DNA of 64,000 bases from CAWKOH01 sp963851245 (GCA_963851245.1 CAWKOH010000002.1:372001-436000), one strand, 5' to 3'. Shown: positions 36,805-45,489, counted from the first letter of the stretch. Numbers and translations are program-made. The notes: a model not told the origin generated them from the letters alone.

Positions 36805-38645
36805 GCCGCCGGCCGGCGCTGTTCGTGGTCGACCGAGACGAGCAGTCCCTCAAGGTGGTGCTCGACGTCCTGACCCGGCGGTTCGGCAACGACTTCACGG
36901 TGGCAGGCGAGGAATCGCCTGCCGCCGCGCTTGCCGCTCTCGAGAAGATGGCGACCGCGGAGATCCCCGTGGCGCTGCTGCTCGCCGACGGCCGGGCCGG
37001 CGAGTTCCTCGAGCGCGCCCACCGCCTACATCCGGCGGCCAAGCGGGTGCTCCTGGTCGACCGTGACTACGCCACGACGAGCCCGGCGGTGCAAGCCATG
37101 ACGCTCGGCCAAACGGACTACCACATTCTCAGACCGTGGACCGACGAGGAGACGATGCTCGGCGCCATCAGCGACTACCTCGCCTCGTGGACAAACGAAC
37201 AGCAGCCGGAATTCGAAATGTTCAGGATCGTCGGCCAGCCCGGTGATCCAAGGCTGCTCCAACTCCGCGACACGATGACACGCTTCAGCATTCCGTTCGG
37301 GTCGTACCCGAACGACAGCGACGCGGGCCGACGCTTGCTCGACCGAGCCGGAGTTGGCGGGGAGCGCCTTCCTGTGCTGATCCGCTACGACGGCCGGGTG
37401 ACTGTCGACCCCACCCTCCCCGATCTGGCCCGCGCCATCGGGGTCAACGTCGTCAACGACGTCGCCACAGCCGACGTCGTCGTCGTCGGCGCCGGTCCTG
37501 CCGGTCTGACCGCCGCGGTGTATGCCGCCTCCGAGGGGCTCGAGACCGTTCTGCTCGACCAAGCAGTCTCCGGCGGGCAGGCCGGAGCAAGCCCACTCAT
37601 CCGCAACTACCCCGGGTTCCCTCACGGAGTAAACGGCGGCGTCCTCATGGCACGCACCTGCGAGCAGGCGTGGCTCATGGGTGCCCACATCGTCTTCGCC
37701 CAAGAGGTCGTCGCCCTGTCGCGGCGCGGCGACAGCTGCACCGTCCGCATGGCCGACGGCAGCGAGGTATGCGGCCGCTGCGTCGTGATCGCGACCGGCG
37801 TCACCTGGCGGCGCCTCGGCATCCCCAAACTCGAAGCCCTCGTGGGATCGGGCGTCTTCTACGGGGCGGCCGTAAGCGAAAGCCGAGCCATGCAAGACCA
37901 GGACGTCTTCATCGTCGGAGCAGGAAACTCAGCCGGCCAGGCCGCCCTCCACCTCGCCCGCTATGCGCGCACAGTCACCCTCCTCGTGCGCGGCCCCGAC
38001 TTGGCGAAATCGACGTCGAGCTACCTCGTTCGGGCCATTCAGTCGACGCCAAACGTGATAGTCAGGCACCGCACCCGAGTCGTCGACGGCGCCGGTGACC
38101 AGAACCTCGAGGAGCTGACACTGGTAGTCTCGAACGGCGGCCAGGACATCACCGAACGGGTTCCCGCCGCCGCCCTGTTCGTCATGATAGGCGGCGAGCC
38201 TCACACCAATTGGCTGCCATCGGACATGATCCGGACCGCCCAGGGCTACGTCCTAACTGGACGCGACCTGCTCGAACATCCCAGAGAAACGTGGCACCGC
38301 GATCGGGATCCGCTCCCGCTTGAGACCAGCATTCCAGGCGTTTTCGCAGCAGGCGATGTGCGAGAGGGTTCGATAAAACGGGTCGCGTCGGCCGTCGGCG
38401 AAGGAGCAACCGCGGTACGTCTGATCCACGAATACCTCGCCGCCGAAGACCGACGCAACTCACCCTCGCCCTGTCCATGCCGTGCGACCGCATCCAAGCT
38501 CACCCCTCGCGGCCACGATACGCGCCTTCTGCAGAAAACCTCCGCGCAGATGACCCGGAGCGCTTTACAGCCACCCGGGGATCCTCAAAACGCGAAACCC
38601 CTACGTAGCAAGGGAAATCACGTCGACTTTCTCAGGCTCAAGTAA
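36801..38645 (+). CDS. fused receiver-like/thioredoxin-reductase-like flavoprotein without CxxC
   Basis: 614 residues. A receiver-like domain (1-125: PALFVVDRDEQSLKVVLDVL) and a short thioredoxin-fold segment (about 140-215: TRFSIPFGSYPNDSDAGRRL) precede a thioredoxin-reductase-like core. That core has FAD motif VVVVGAGPAGLTAAVYAASE and NADPH motif VFIVGAGNSAGQAALHLARY. The redox-active CATC of true reductases is replaced by SGVFYGAAVSES, so dithiol chemistry is not expected; it may pass electrons to another partner. The end FAAGDVREGSIKRVASAVGE is normal, and about 60 further residues are a variable tail. Translationally coupled to the FAD oxidase upstream. Confidence 0.85.
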   Translation: MSRRPALFVVDRDEQSLKVVLDVLTRRFGNDFTVAGEESPAAALAALEKMATAEIPVALLLADGRAGEFLERAHRLHPAAKRVLLVDRDYATTSPAVQAMTLGQTDYHILRPWTDEETMLGAISDYLASWTNEQQPEFEMFRIVGQPGDPRLLQLRDTMTRFSIPFGSYPNDSDAGRRLLDRAGVGGERLPVLIRYDGRVTVDPTLPDLARAIGVNVVNDVATADVVVVGAGPAGLTAAVYAASEGLETVLLDQAVSGGQAGASPLIRNYPGFPHGVNGGVLMARTCEQAWLMGAHIVFAQEVVALSRRGDSCTVRMADGSEVCGRCVVIATGVTWRRLGIPKLEALVGSGVFYGAAVSESRAMQDQDVFIVGAGNSAGQAALHLARYARTVTLLVRGPDLAKSTSSYLVRAIQSTPNVIVRHRTRVVDGAGDQNLEELTLVVSNGGQDITERVPAAALFVMIGGEPHTNWLPSDMIRTAQGYVLTGRDLLEHPRETWHRDRDPLPLETSIPGVFAAGDVREGSIKRVASAVGEGATAVRLIHEYLAAEDRRNSPSPCPCRATASKLTPRGHDTRLLQKTSAQMTRSALQPPGDPQNAKPLRSKGNHVDFLRLK

Positions 38646-39095
38646 CTAGTCCTCGGTTAGAGCGGACCCCGAGACTCCCAGGGGGGATGTTAGGAGTCCC
38701 AGGGTCCGCTGCGCACCGCTTCCGCCTCGCGGCACCCGACCATCTAATACGAGTTCGGAGCCGAAACGGATGACGAGCGCGTGAAGTCTCCGTGAAGGAC
38801 GCGGCGGCCTGTAAGCAACGCTGGGTATGCGCCGCTTGGGGTGTCGGTGGCATGCTCTCAGCGTGGTCGTGATCAGCGGGATTGTCCTTTTCCTGGTCGT
38901 GTGGGCTGTCTCCGCGGTGGTCATCGACCGCTCGATCTGACGCCGGCAGCGCCGCAGTCTCCTCCAACGGTTGCAGCACTATCCGGCCGTGGGGTGCCAT
39001 AAGTTGCGCAGGGCCGGTGACCAGCGGGTTCGCGTCGAGGCGTCCCGGCTACGGTGCCTGGTCTTATCGGCGTCGTCGGAGATGGAGGAGAGCTG
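38646..39095. other. 450-bp region between the flavoprotein and a transposase
   Basis: No sizeable gene. A tiny frame from GTG 38863 to TGA 38940 would give a 25-residue single-helix peptide (VVVISGIVLFLVVWAVSAVV), but its start lacks a ribosome binding site. The left end of the transposon presumably lies in 38990-39090. Confidence 0.3.
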
Positions 39096-39912
39096 GTGGT
39101 GTGGTCCTTCGTGTACCTGGCACTGAGGCGCTTGATCGACCTCGTTTTGCTGTGCTTCCGCTCGGGCGACGCTAAAGAGGTCGAGATCCTGGTGCTGCGC
39201 CACGAGCTTGAGATTCTCCGTCGTCAACATCGCCGGCCTTCGCTCCAGCCGAGGGACCGGGCGTGGTTGTCGCTGCTCAGCCGGATCCTCCCTCGTCCGC
39301 GTTGGTCGGTGTTCGTGGTGCAGCCCAAGACGCTGCTGGGCTGGCATCGCCGCATGGTCCGCCGCCGCTGGACCTACCCGAACACAATCATGGGACGGCC
39401 GCCCGTGCCCGACGATGTCCAGACGTTGATCGTTCGCCTGGCCCGCGAGAACCCGCGCTGGGGCTATGAGCGGATCAAGGGTGAGCTGGGCGGTCTCGGC
39501 TACCGGGTGTCGGCGTCTTCAGTTCGTCGTGTCCTGCGCTCCCACGGCATCGGACCGGCTCCTCGCCGGGCCTCCTCCACGTGGCGCTCGTTCATCCGCC
39601 AACAGGCCTGCGGGATCGTGGCCTGCGACTTCTTTACGGTGGACTCGGTATGGCTCACCCGCTACTACGTTTTGTTCTTCATCGAGATCGAGTCTCGGCG
39701 AGCTCACCTCTGCGGCATCACGACCAAGCCCGGTGGCCACTGGGTCACCCAGCAGGCCCGCAACCTCGCGACCAGACTGGAGGACGCCGGGCGGGTCGTC
39801 GGTCACCTGATCCGCGACCGCGATGCCAAGTTCACTCGGCCCTTCGACAACGTCTGGCGTTCGATCGGCGCCGAAGTGATCCGAACACCGGTCCGGGCGC
39901 CGAACGCAAACC
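39096..39912 (+). pseudogene. IS3-like transposase (copy C), 3' truncated at apbE
   Basis: From GTG 39096, with GGAGGAG five bases upstream, the product is VVWSFVYLALRRLIDLVLLC, then EVEILVLRHELEILRRQHRR, LARENPRWGYERIKGELGGL, GIVACDFFTVDSVWLTRYYV (first Asp of the DDE core) and LIRDRDAKFTRPFDNVW (second). Homology stops at RTPVRAPNAN, just before the ANAFAERW segment that should hold the last catalytic Glu. Beyond about 39912 the plus-strand frame simply reads through the antisense of apbE. A relative of copies A and B, but a different lineage (about half identical by eye). Confidence 0.78.
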
Positions 39913-40373
39913 CTCACACCGTCGGGAACATGAAGCGTCCCCCACTTCGGGTTGAGCTGGATCTGGTGCCAGGCGCCGGCCGGCTCGGCGTCGACCACCT
40001 CATAGCCCCACGGCGGGATCTGAGCGAAGTCGCGGTCGTAGCCGATGGCGTCCATGGCCGCTCCCACCGTGGGATCGACCAGGCCGTCGGTGACTCGGGC
40101 CGCCCATAAGGAGGTGGCGATCGCCTGGCTCAGGAGCGGGCCGATGACCACGAGGTGCCCGTTCGCTCGATTGGCCACTTCCAGCTCTGAATCGGGACGA
40201 AACCGGCTACATGCAGCCTCGATTTCGAGTAGCCGGTTTCGCACCTCTAAGGCGGCGGCCGCGGTCCGACCTGTATCAGCGGTCAGCACTAATACTCCAG
40301 TGCCGAGCGCCTGCCACTCGGCTCGGCCCACACCGTCCCGGTAACTGATCCTGAGCGCTCCCTTACCTGCCAT
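39912..40373 (-). pseudogene. apbE-like FAD:protein FMN transferase, truncated by the IS
   Basis: From ATG 40373 the product has EIEAACSRFRPDSELEVANR, LVDPTVGAAMDAIGYDRDF and WGTLHVPDGVRV, matching the N-terminal half of ApbE. It then runs into transposase sequence at about 39912. The DLGATAKAL, GGD and HH-DP-TG motifs needed for FAD and Mg binding are lost, so it should be inactive. The start overlaps the upstream 101-residue gene by 11 bases. A complete paralogue lies at 51809-52736. Confidence 0.8.
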
Positions 40374-40668
40374 GACACCCTCCCGATGTCGCCGGTGCTG
40401 CGGCGATCGCCAAAGCGACCTCGAGGGTCGCCGCCGCCCGTTGACCGGCCGGGGTGACGCCCTCCGCCAACGCCCGGAGCACGCGTGCCTGCGCTCGACG
40501 TAACACCGCCATGTCGGGTATCTGTCGGCTTAACGCGGCACCAGCACTCGCAGCGGTCCACGTCTCGTCGACGACCAGTCGCACCAGGTGAACCATGGCC
40601 GCGTCCACCGGTGTGAAGCGCCGCCCCACCCGTCGCGGTGTCGTTCCTCGTTCAGAAATCATCACCAT
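40363..40668 (-). CDS. 101-residue hypothetical helical protein of flavin-transfer locus 1
   Basis: MVMISERGTTPRRVGRRFTP then VDAAMVHLVRLVVDETWTAA and RRAQARVLRALAEGVTPAGQ: mostly helical and basic at the N-terminus, with no cysteines until the last residues and no membrane segment. ATG 40668 follows the upstream stop by one base, and the 3' end overlaps the apbE start, so it is coupled on both sides. No family recognised. Position suggests a cytoplasmic accessory or regulator of the locus. Confidence 0.65.
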   Translation of the reverse strand: MVMISERGTTPRRVGRRFTPVDAAMVHLVRLVVDETWTAASAGAALSRQIPDMAVLRRAQARVLRALAEGVTPAGQRAAATLEVALAIAAAPATSGGCHGR

Positions 40669-40669
40669 C

Positions 40670-40855
40670 TCAGTCTGGGCCAGAAGCGCTGAGAGCAAGC
40701 TGAAACTGGCCAGGGAATGCTCCCGCTCGGACGGGTGCGACCACCGGTAATGCGGACATTGGGCCGACGCCTACCGGGCGAATTGCCAGGGCCATGTCTC
40801 GGCGCAAAAACGGCGCGGCCAGCGCTGCGATCAGGGCACGAAGCGTCCATGACAT
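40670..40855 (-). CDS. 61-residue hypothetical protein of flavin-transfer locus 1
   Basis: ATG 40855 overlaps the stop of the membrane-protein gene (TGATG) and its own stop is one base before the next start. Product: MSWTLRALIAALAAPFLRRD, then a Pro/Ala/Gly-rich tail. One weak hydrophobic segment. Supported only by coupling to both neighbours and codon bias. Function unknown. Confidence 0.5.
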   Translation of the reverse strand: MSWTLRALIAALAAPFLRRDMALAIRPVGVGPMSALPVVAPVRAGAFPGQFQLALSASGPD

Positions 40856-41316
40856 CAGAGGATGGACGCGACGTAGACGGTGACCGGCAGTCGCTCCACC
40901 ATCACGAGTGACGCCGTGGCGACCAGAAGTTGCTCGGTCCCATAAAGCACAGTTGCTTTGCGGAACAAGCCTGCGAAGCGCTGGTCGTCGACGGCTACGA
41001 CACTGGCCGGCACAAACAGTTTGACAATTCTGGTCAGGAGCGACGTGGCCGTGAAGGCCGACGCCAAGTAGACGACTCCGGATGCGGCCGTCACCATCGC
41101 CGGGACCACAAAGTACATCCATGCCAAGCCAAGACTGAGGGCCATCGATGCCCTAGTCACCAGCCCGATCAAGGAGATGGCCAATACTCCAGAGAACGGT
41201 TTTGCTCCGAGCCAGCGCAAGGTCTGGCAGCAGGCATTCCACGCTACGGTGAGAGCGATCGCCCCGGTCAGGCCCCGGGCAATCCGACCGGCGAGAAAGC
41301 ACACGTCGGGCATCAC
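40855..41316 (-). CDS. small integral membrane protein of flavin-transfer locus 1
   Basis: 153 residues with four hydrophobic segments (GLTGAIALTVAWNACCQTLR, FSGVLAISLIGLVTRASMAL, AWMYFVVPAMVTAASGVVYL, LLVATASLVMVERLPVTVYV). The pattern resembles VC0807/DUF3159-like membrane proteins. There are few histidines, so heme binding is unlikely. ATG 41316 or 41313 starts it; no good ribosome binding site is seen. It follows the ferric-reductase-like gene after a hairpin and is coupled to two small genes and apbE downstream. Confidence 0.65.
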   Translation of the reverse strand: MMPDVCFLAGRIARGLTGAIALTVAWNACCQTLRWLGAKPFSGVLAISLIGLVTRASMALSLGLAWMYFVVPAMVTAASGVVYLASAFTATSLLTRIVKLFVPASVVAVDDQRFAGLFRKATVLYGTEQLLVATASLVMVERLPVTVYVASIL

Positions 41317-41335
41317 GACCGCGACGACCAGGCGA

Positions 41336-41358
41336 GGAATGGCCTAACGGGCCATTCC
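41336..41358 (-). terminator. hairpin after the ferric-reductase-like gene
   Basis: GGAATGGCC (41336-41344) and GGCCATTCC (41350-41358) form a perfect 9-bp stem with a 5-base loop, 65 bases past the stop at 41424. No U-tract follows; it may attenuate rather than end transcription into the membrane-protein gene. Confidence 0.5.
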
Positions 41359-41423
41359 GGTGACAGCGGGCCCACGTTTCACCGGTTGGTGCCATCTTCG
41401 CCGCGGCCCGATCCCATGGCGGC

Positions 41424-42552
41424 CTAGCTCGGGCCTGCCTGGGCGTCCATGTTTCCTTGCACACTGCCCGTTCCCGGATCGATTTGCAGTACCACCGCCA
41501 GCTGTACTCGAGGACCGGATTCAGAGCGGACAGCAGTGACGATTTGGTCACCGCTGAGCAACACCACCGCTCCGCGGTACTCGCTGGGCGCCCGGGCGGG
41601 TCCGAAGCTGACCGAGCTGCTTTCCAGCGACACGCCGCTGGCCGCTGCCTGCCCACGGAGGACTATGAGCACCGAGCCGCTCATCGGCCCCGAAACTCTC
41701 GTGTCGATGGATTTGGTCACCACGGCCGCCGAGTCCAGTCCGGCCTGGGTAAGCCTTCCCGACAAGGAGGCCATGAAGGGCAGCGCCGGCACCCCGCTCG
41801 CCTGGGTCGAAGCTGGAGCGAGGGCGGCAGGAGGTGATGTAAGCCGGATCTGGCAGAGGAGCGCGACGTGGCCACGAGGTCCGTGGGTTGTTCCAGCTCG
41901 TCTGGCCCATCCCGACTGCAACGGTCCGGCATAAGCCCATGCGGCCACTAGAACCATGACAGCCACGGGGGCAAACCCGGCGGAGATGCGTGCTGTGGCA
42001 CCCGCGGGCCATCCCTTGACCAGGCGCCAGCTGGCCGCCGCCAGAACCACCCCTACGCGGATGAGGTCAAGGACTTGCACCCACCCCAGACGGGTGTCGG
42101 TGCCGGTCCCGAGCCCGTGGACCAACGCCAGAGGCCAAGACGCATAGGCCGCCCAGTGGAGGACCCTCCAGGACCGTTAGCCGAGGTGGGATCGAAGCAG
42201 ACTGGTCACTATCAGAGCCAGGACGAGGTCGAACGCCAGCGTTCCCACACCCAGCCATACCGGGCGGTACTTGGAGGCGAACGGGACTACGACGGCAAGC
42301 CAACCCAAAGGGGCGAAGGTGTCTAGCTCAGCGGTGACGATGTGGACGCCCAAGACCACCATGACCAGGAGGGAGATATGGCGGTGCAGTTCGGCGGAGG
42401 CGAACCGGGGCCAGCCCGCCCGGTACCAGCGGCTAGTGGTGACCCACTCCGAGAGCGATCGCCGCGGTCAGCAGAATCAAAGCGACCAGGCCTGTACCGC
42501 GGGTCGAATACCACAGGGGGATGGGCCCAGTCGTGGCAGCCATATGGCCCAT
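41424..42552 (-). CDS. di-heme ferric-reductase-like membrane protein, locus 1 (frameshift and stop)
   Basis: ATG 42552 gives IPLWYSTRGTGLVALILLTA. A shift near 42440 leads to WPRFASAELHRHISLL and MVVLGVHIVTAELD. In that frame TAA at 42177-42179 interrupts LLRSHLG*RSWRVLHWAAYA, where the locus-2 paralogue has LGYRAWRAVHW, so Tyr is expected. Then ALVHGLGTGTDTRLGWVQ follows. Four His in the LHR, GVHI, LHW and LVHG contexts can bind two b hemes (FRD/MsrQ-like fold). A helix and a 160-residue extracytoplasmic domain start at GWARRAGT. Probably moves electrons across the membrane. The break could be real, leaving only locus 2 active. Confidence 0.75.
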
Positions 42553-42553
42553 T

Positions 42554-42847
42554 TCATGATCCTCCCGACACCACCTGTGGGGGAGTCGATAGGGACGGGA
42601 CAGCTGGCGGCTGCGTCGCGGGCTGAAGGGACGAAGCCCCGCTGTTGGATGCCGGCGAGACCCCCGGGGCTGTCGCCGGAGCCGTACTGTTCGCTTTGGA
42701 GGTACGCCCCGGCAAGGCGTGGGCCAACGCTGCGCTGAAGAATCCGGTGAGGCCGACGGACGCGGCCATCCCCCATCGGGTCGCCTTCGATAGGTGGTTC
42801 AATCCGACATCACGTTGGCGTCGTCGACTTGTTGTGGGTTGGCTCAT
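42554..42847 (-). CDS. membrane-anchored Pro/Ser-rich small protein ending SGGS, locus 1
   Basis: 97 residues: MSQPTTSRRRQRDVGLNHLS, one membrane helix (WGMAASVGLTGFFSAALAHA) followed by LPGRTSKANST, then a disordered Pro/Ser/Ala tail ending PPQVVSGGS at the stop. The locus-2 protein has the same plan (ATR helix, ALPGKSS, PPVVNSGGS). The terminal SGGS resembles the S-G-A-T/S site used by ApbE, making it a candidate flavin carrier, although its codons also form the GGGAGG ribosome binding site of the next gene. The stop is ATGA, overlapping ATG 42557; the ferric-reductase frame opens at ATG 42552. Upstream are two 11-bp-spaced boxes shared with the OmpR-type gene. Confidence 0.7.
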   Translation of the reverse strand: MSQPTTSRRRQRDVGLNHLSKATRWGMAASVGLTGFFSAALAHALPGRTSKANSTAPATAPGVSPASNSGASSLQPATQPPAVPSLSTPPQVVSGGS

Positions 42848-42907
42848 AATCGATTTTCCGATACGCCTATTTGGCGCGTCATCTGAGATCACTGTGACCC
42901 GCGATCG

Positions 42908-42925
42908 CTGAAAGTCCGCTGAAGA
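42908..42925 (-). promoter_or_regulatory. direct-repeat operator upstream of locus 1
   Basis: CTGAAAG (42908-42914) and CTGAAGA (42919-42925) start 11 bases apart. Read toward the gene (minus strand) they are TCTTCAG-N4-CTTTCAG. OmpR/PhoB-family dimers bind such 11-bp-period direct repeats. The same element faces the OmpR-type gene at 42965 and locus 2 at 53135. Confidence 0.65.
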
Positions 42926-42964
42926 CCCGATCGTGTCGGGTGAGCCGGCCGCCTTAAGAGCCTG

Positions 42965-42993
42965 CTCTCAGGGGGCTCTCAGCGCGCTTTCAG
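42965..42993 (+). promoter_or_regulatory. triple direct-repeat operator upstream of the OmpR-type gene
   Basis: CTCTCAG (42965), CTCTCAG (42976) and CTTTCAG (42987) start exactly 11 bases apart, all pointing toward the response-regulator start at 43041. This suggests autoregulation. Confidence 0.7.
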
Positions 42994-43040
42994 CCGACGC
43001 GTGCCACATTGATCAGAACCTGATAGTCGCGAGGAGTCTG

Positions 43041-43718
43041 ATGCGCATCCTGGCCGTGGAGGATCAACGAAGACTGGCGGGCGCCATCAAACGAGGTTTG
43101 GAGACCGAGGGCTTCGCGGTCGACGTCGCCTCTGACGGTGAAGAAGGATTGTGGTTGGCCCGAGAGCAGCCATATGACGCCATCGTGTTGGACATCTTGT
43201 TGCCGAAGCTGAACGGCTACAAGGTCTGTGCCATGCTGCGGGACGAGGGCAACTGGACGCCCATATTGATGCTCAGCGCCAAATCAGGCGAATGGGATGA
43301 GGCAGAGGCGCTGGATACAGGTGCCGACGACTTCCTGGCCAAGCCATTCTCCTTTGTGGTCCTGGTAGCCCATCTGCGGGCGCTGCTACGCCGCGGGGCT
43401 CGAGCCCGTCCTACCGTCCTCTGCGCCGGAGACCTGATCTTGGACCCGGCTGCTCACGTGTGTCGCCGGGGTGACACGGAGATCTCGCTGAGCCCGCGGG
43501 AGTTTGCGCTATTAGAGTTCCTGATGCGCCGCGCTGGCCAGCTGGTCTCCAAATCAGAGATCCTCGATCACGTGTGGGACTTCGACTTCGAAGGCGATGA
43601 CAACATCATCGAGGTCTATGTTCGCTATCTGCGCCGCAAGATCGACGTTCCCTTCGGCCGCCAAGCCATAGAGACGATCCGAGGCGCCGGCTACCGACTG
43701 GCCGGCGGCGGTGGCTGA
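43041..43718 (+). CDS. OmpR-family response regulator
   Basis: 225 residues. Receiver domain: MRILAVEDQRRLAGAIKRGL, phospho-acceptor Asp in DAIVLDILLPKLNGY, LSAKSGEWDEAEALDTGADD, with the conserved Lys in LAKPFSF. The winged helix follows from about residue 130 (LSPREFALLEFLMRRAGQLV, NIIEVYVRYLRRKID, ETIRGAGYRL). GAGGAG precedes ATG 43041. The 3' end overlaps the kinase start. Three 11-bp-spaced repeats lie in its promoter and two are in front of the divergent flavin-transfer operon, so it probably controls both. Confidence 0.92.
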   Translation: MRILAVEDQRRLAGAIKRGLETEGFAVDVASDGEEGLWLAREQPYDAIVLDILLPKLNGYKVCAMLRDEGNWTPILMLSAKSGEWDEAEALDTGADDFLAKPFSFVVLVAHLRALLRRGARARPTVLCAGDLILDPAAHVCRRGDTEISLSPREFALLEFLMRRAGQLVSKSEILDHVWDFDFEGDDNIIEVYVRYLRRKIDVPFGRQAIETIRGAGYRLAGGGG

Positions 43719-45258
43719 GGGCGGCGCCGCTCGACGTGGGTCCAACCCTCTTGGTCGGGTGACAGCCGTGACCCGGGTCTTCGCAACGGTGCGAGCCCGC
43801 ACCACCCTGGTGGGAGTGGTGGTTGTCGGAGCCGCCTTGGCCGTGGGGGCCGTCGGCCTGCTCGGTCTGTTGCGAGGCTCTATGACCGAAGGTGTCGAGA
43901 CTACGGCCCGGGCGCAGCTTAACGACGTGACATCGCTCCTGCGGCTGGGTCAACTGCCCGCCCAGCTGCCCTCCGGGCGAGGCGGCACATTCACCCAGGT
44001 CGTGGCCGCCAACGGCCGGGTAGTCGCTACCAGCGCCACCCTCTTGGCCGCCACGCCGATCAGCCGGTTGCATCCCGGCGAGGAGGGGACCGTGGTGCGC
44101 ACCATACCCACCTTGACTGGAGCGGGCTTGGAAGGGGCTTCGGACAGCGACGGACCTTATCTGCTTCTGGCCCGATCCTTTCCGGCACAACCTGGGATGG
44201 CGGTCAGCGGACCGGTCACGATCTATGTCGCCGCCACGCTGCACCCGGTCGAAGTGGCCACCAACACCGTGTCGCTGGCCCTGGTGGCAGGCTCGCCGGT
44301 CTTACTGGTCCTGGTGGCGGCGCTGATCTGGATCTTCGGGGGACGGGCGTTACGCCCGGTGGAAGCGATACGCGCCGAGGTAGCCGACATATCTGGTCAC
44401 GACCTGCACCGACGGGTGCCCGAACCCGCCACCAAGGACGAAGTGGCGTTACTGGCTCGCACCATGAACCAAATGCTCGACCGCCTCCAATCCTCCGCGT
44501 CAGCACAGGGCCGGTTCGTTGCCGACGCGTCCCACGAACTACGAAGCCCGCTCGCCGCCCTGAGAGCCACACTCGAAGTGGCAGCCGCCCACCCGGCAGA
44601 TGTGTCCTGGCCCGCCACGGTGGCCGATGCCCTGGATGAGACGAGCCGGCTGCAACGGCTAGTGGATGACCTGCTAACCCTGGCCAGCACCCGCGAATCG
44701 ACCGCATCCGGACACCTGGAAGAGGTTGACCTGGACGAGATCATCACGCGCGAGGCCCGCACCACCAAGGCCAGCCGCCGGGTCACGCTAGATCTCAGCA
44801 AGGTGTCCGGAGGTCGGGTCCTGGGCTACCCCGACCAACTCACCAGGGTCGTCCGCAACCTATTGGATAACGCTCAGCGCCACGCCGTCGGTCGAATCTC
44901 CGTAGAGCTCTCGACCGAAGAAGACGTGGTAGTACTGTCCGTGCAGGACGACGGCTCCGGCATCCCCTCCTCTGAGCGTGACCGAATCTTCGAGCGTTTC
45001 GCCCGCCTCGACGAGGCCAGAGATCAAGACGCCGGAGGAACCGGTCTGGGGCTGGCCATAACCAAAGAGATCCTCGCCGTCCACGGCGGGACCATCACTA
45101 TCGCAGAAAGCCCCACCGGCGCCCGCTTCGAAATCCGCCTGCCAGCAGGCGAACCCATAGTCCCCGACTCCGAAGTCGCCCGAAACCCTGAAAAGGAAAC
45201 GTCCGTCAAGAAGACAAGCAGGCAACCAACGTCGGCCGCTGTCCGGGCCCGTCCGTGA
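43711..45258 (+). CDS. HAMP sensor histidine kinase
   Basis: 515 residues. Two membrane helices (about 30-50 and 185-210) frame an extracytoplasmic sensor region of about 130 residues that lacks a known fold. HAMP follows (GRALRPVEAIRAEVADISGH). The kinase core has the H-box FVADASHELRSPLAALRATL, N-box RVVRNLLDNAQRHA, G1 VQDDGSGIPSSERDRIFERF and G2 GGTGLGLAITKEIL. The GTG start overlaps the regulator stop by eight bases. A basic, low-complexity tail closes the protein. The signal sensed is not evident; by context, redox or envelope stress. Confidence 0.9.
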   Translation: MAEGGAARRGSNPLGRVTAVTRVFATVRARTTLVGVVVVGAALAVGAVGLLGLLRGSMTEGVETTARAQLNDVTSLLRLGQLPAQLPSGRGGTFTQVVAANGRVVATSATLLAATPISRLHPGEEGTVVRTIPTLTGAGLEGASDSDGPYLLLARSFPAQPGMAVSGPVTIYVAATLHPVEVATNTVSLALVAGSPVLLVLVAALIWIFGGRALRPVEAIRAEVADISGHDLHRRVPEPATKDEVALLARTMNQMLDRLQSSASAQGRFVADASHELRSPLAALRATLEVAAAHPADVSWPATVADALDETSRLQRLVDDLLTLASTRESTASGHLEEVDLDEIITREARTTKASRRVTLDLSKVSGGRVLGYPDQLTRVVRNLLDNAQRHAVGRISVELSTEEDVVVLSVQDDGSGIPSSERDRIFERFARLDEARDQDAGGTGLGLAITKEILAVHGGTITIAESPTGARFEIRLPAGEPIVPDSEVARNPEKETSVKKTSRQPTSAAVRARP

Positions 45259-45489
45259 TCAAGCGTCCGGCAGGCTCGCATCGAAGGTATAAACCTCCTA
45301 GCGCCCCAAAGACAGGTCACGGTTAAGGCGAGTCAAATGATGGGTAAAGACATGTATCCGTTGGGATAAGGAGTCTTGTCCTCTAGACGCCGCTCTGCTA
45401 GCGATGCTCGCGAAGCAACTATAAGGGGTATTTAGCCGCTCGGACGTGGGACGACGCCGCTCCGGGCGGCTCGAGAGGGGTGGTTCGTC

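Noticed and set aside
35397..38645. one giant fusion of FAD oxidase and thioredoxin-reductase-like protein
   Set aside because: The join exists only because the oxidase frame is shifted near 36250; the correct oxidase frame stops at 36804, overlapping an ATG at 36801.
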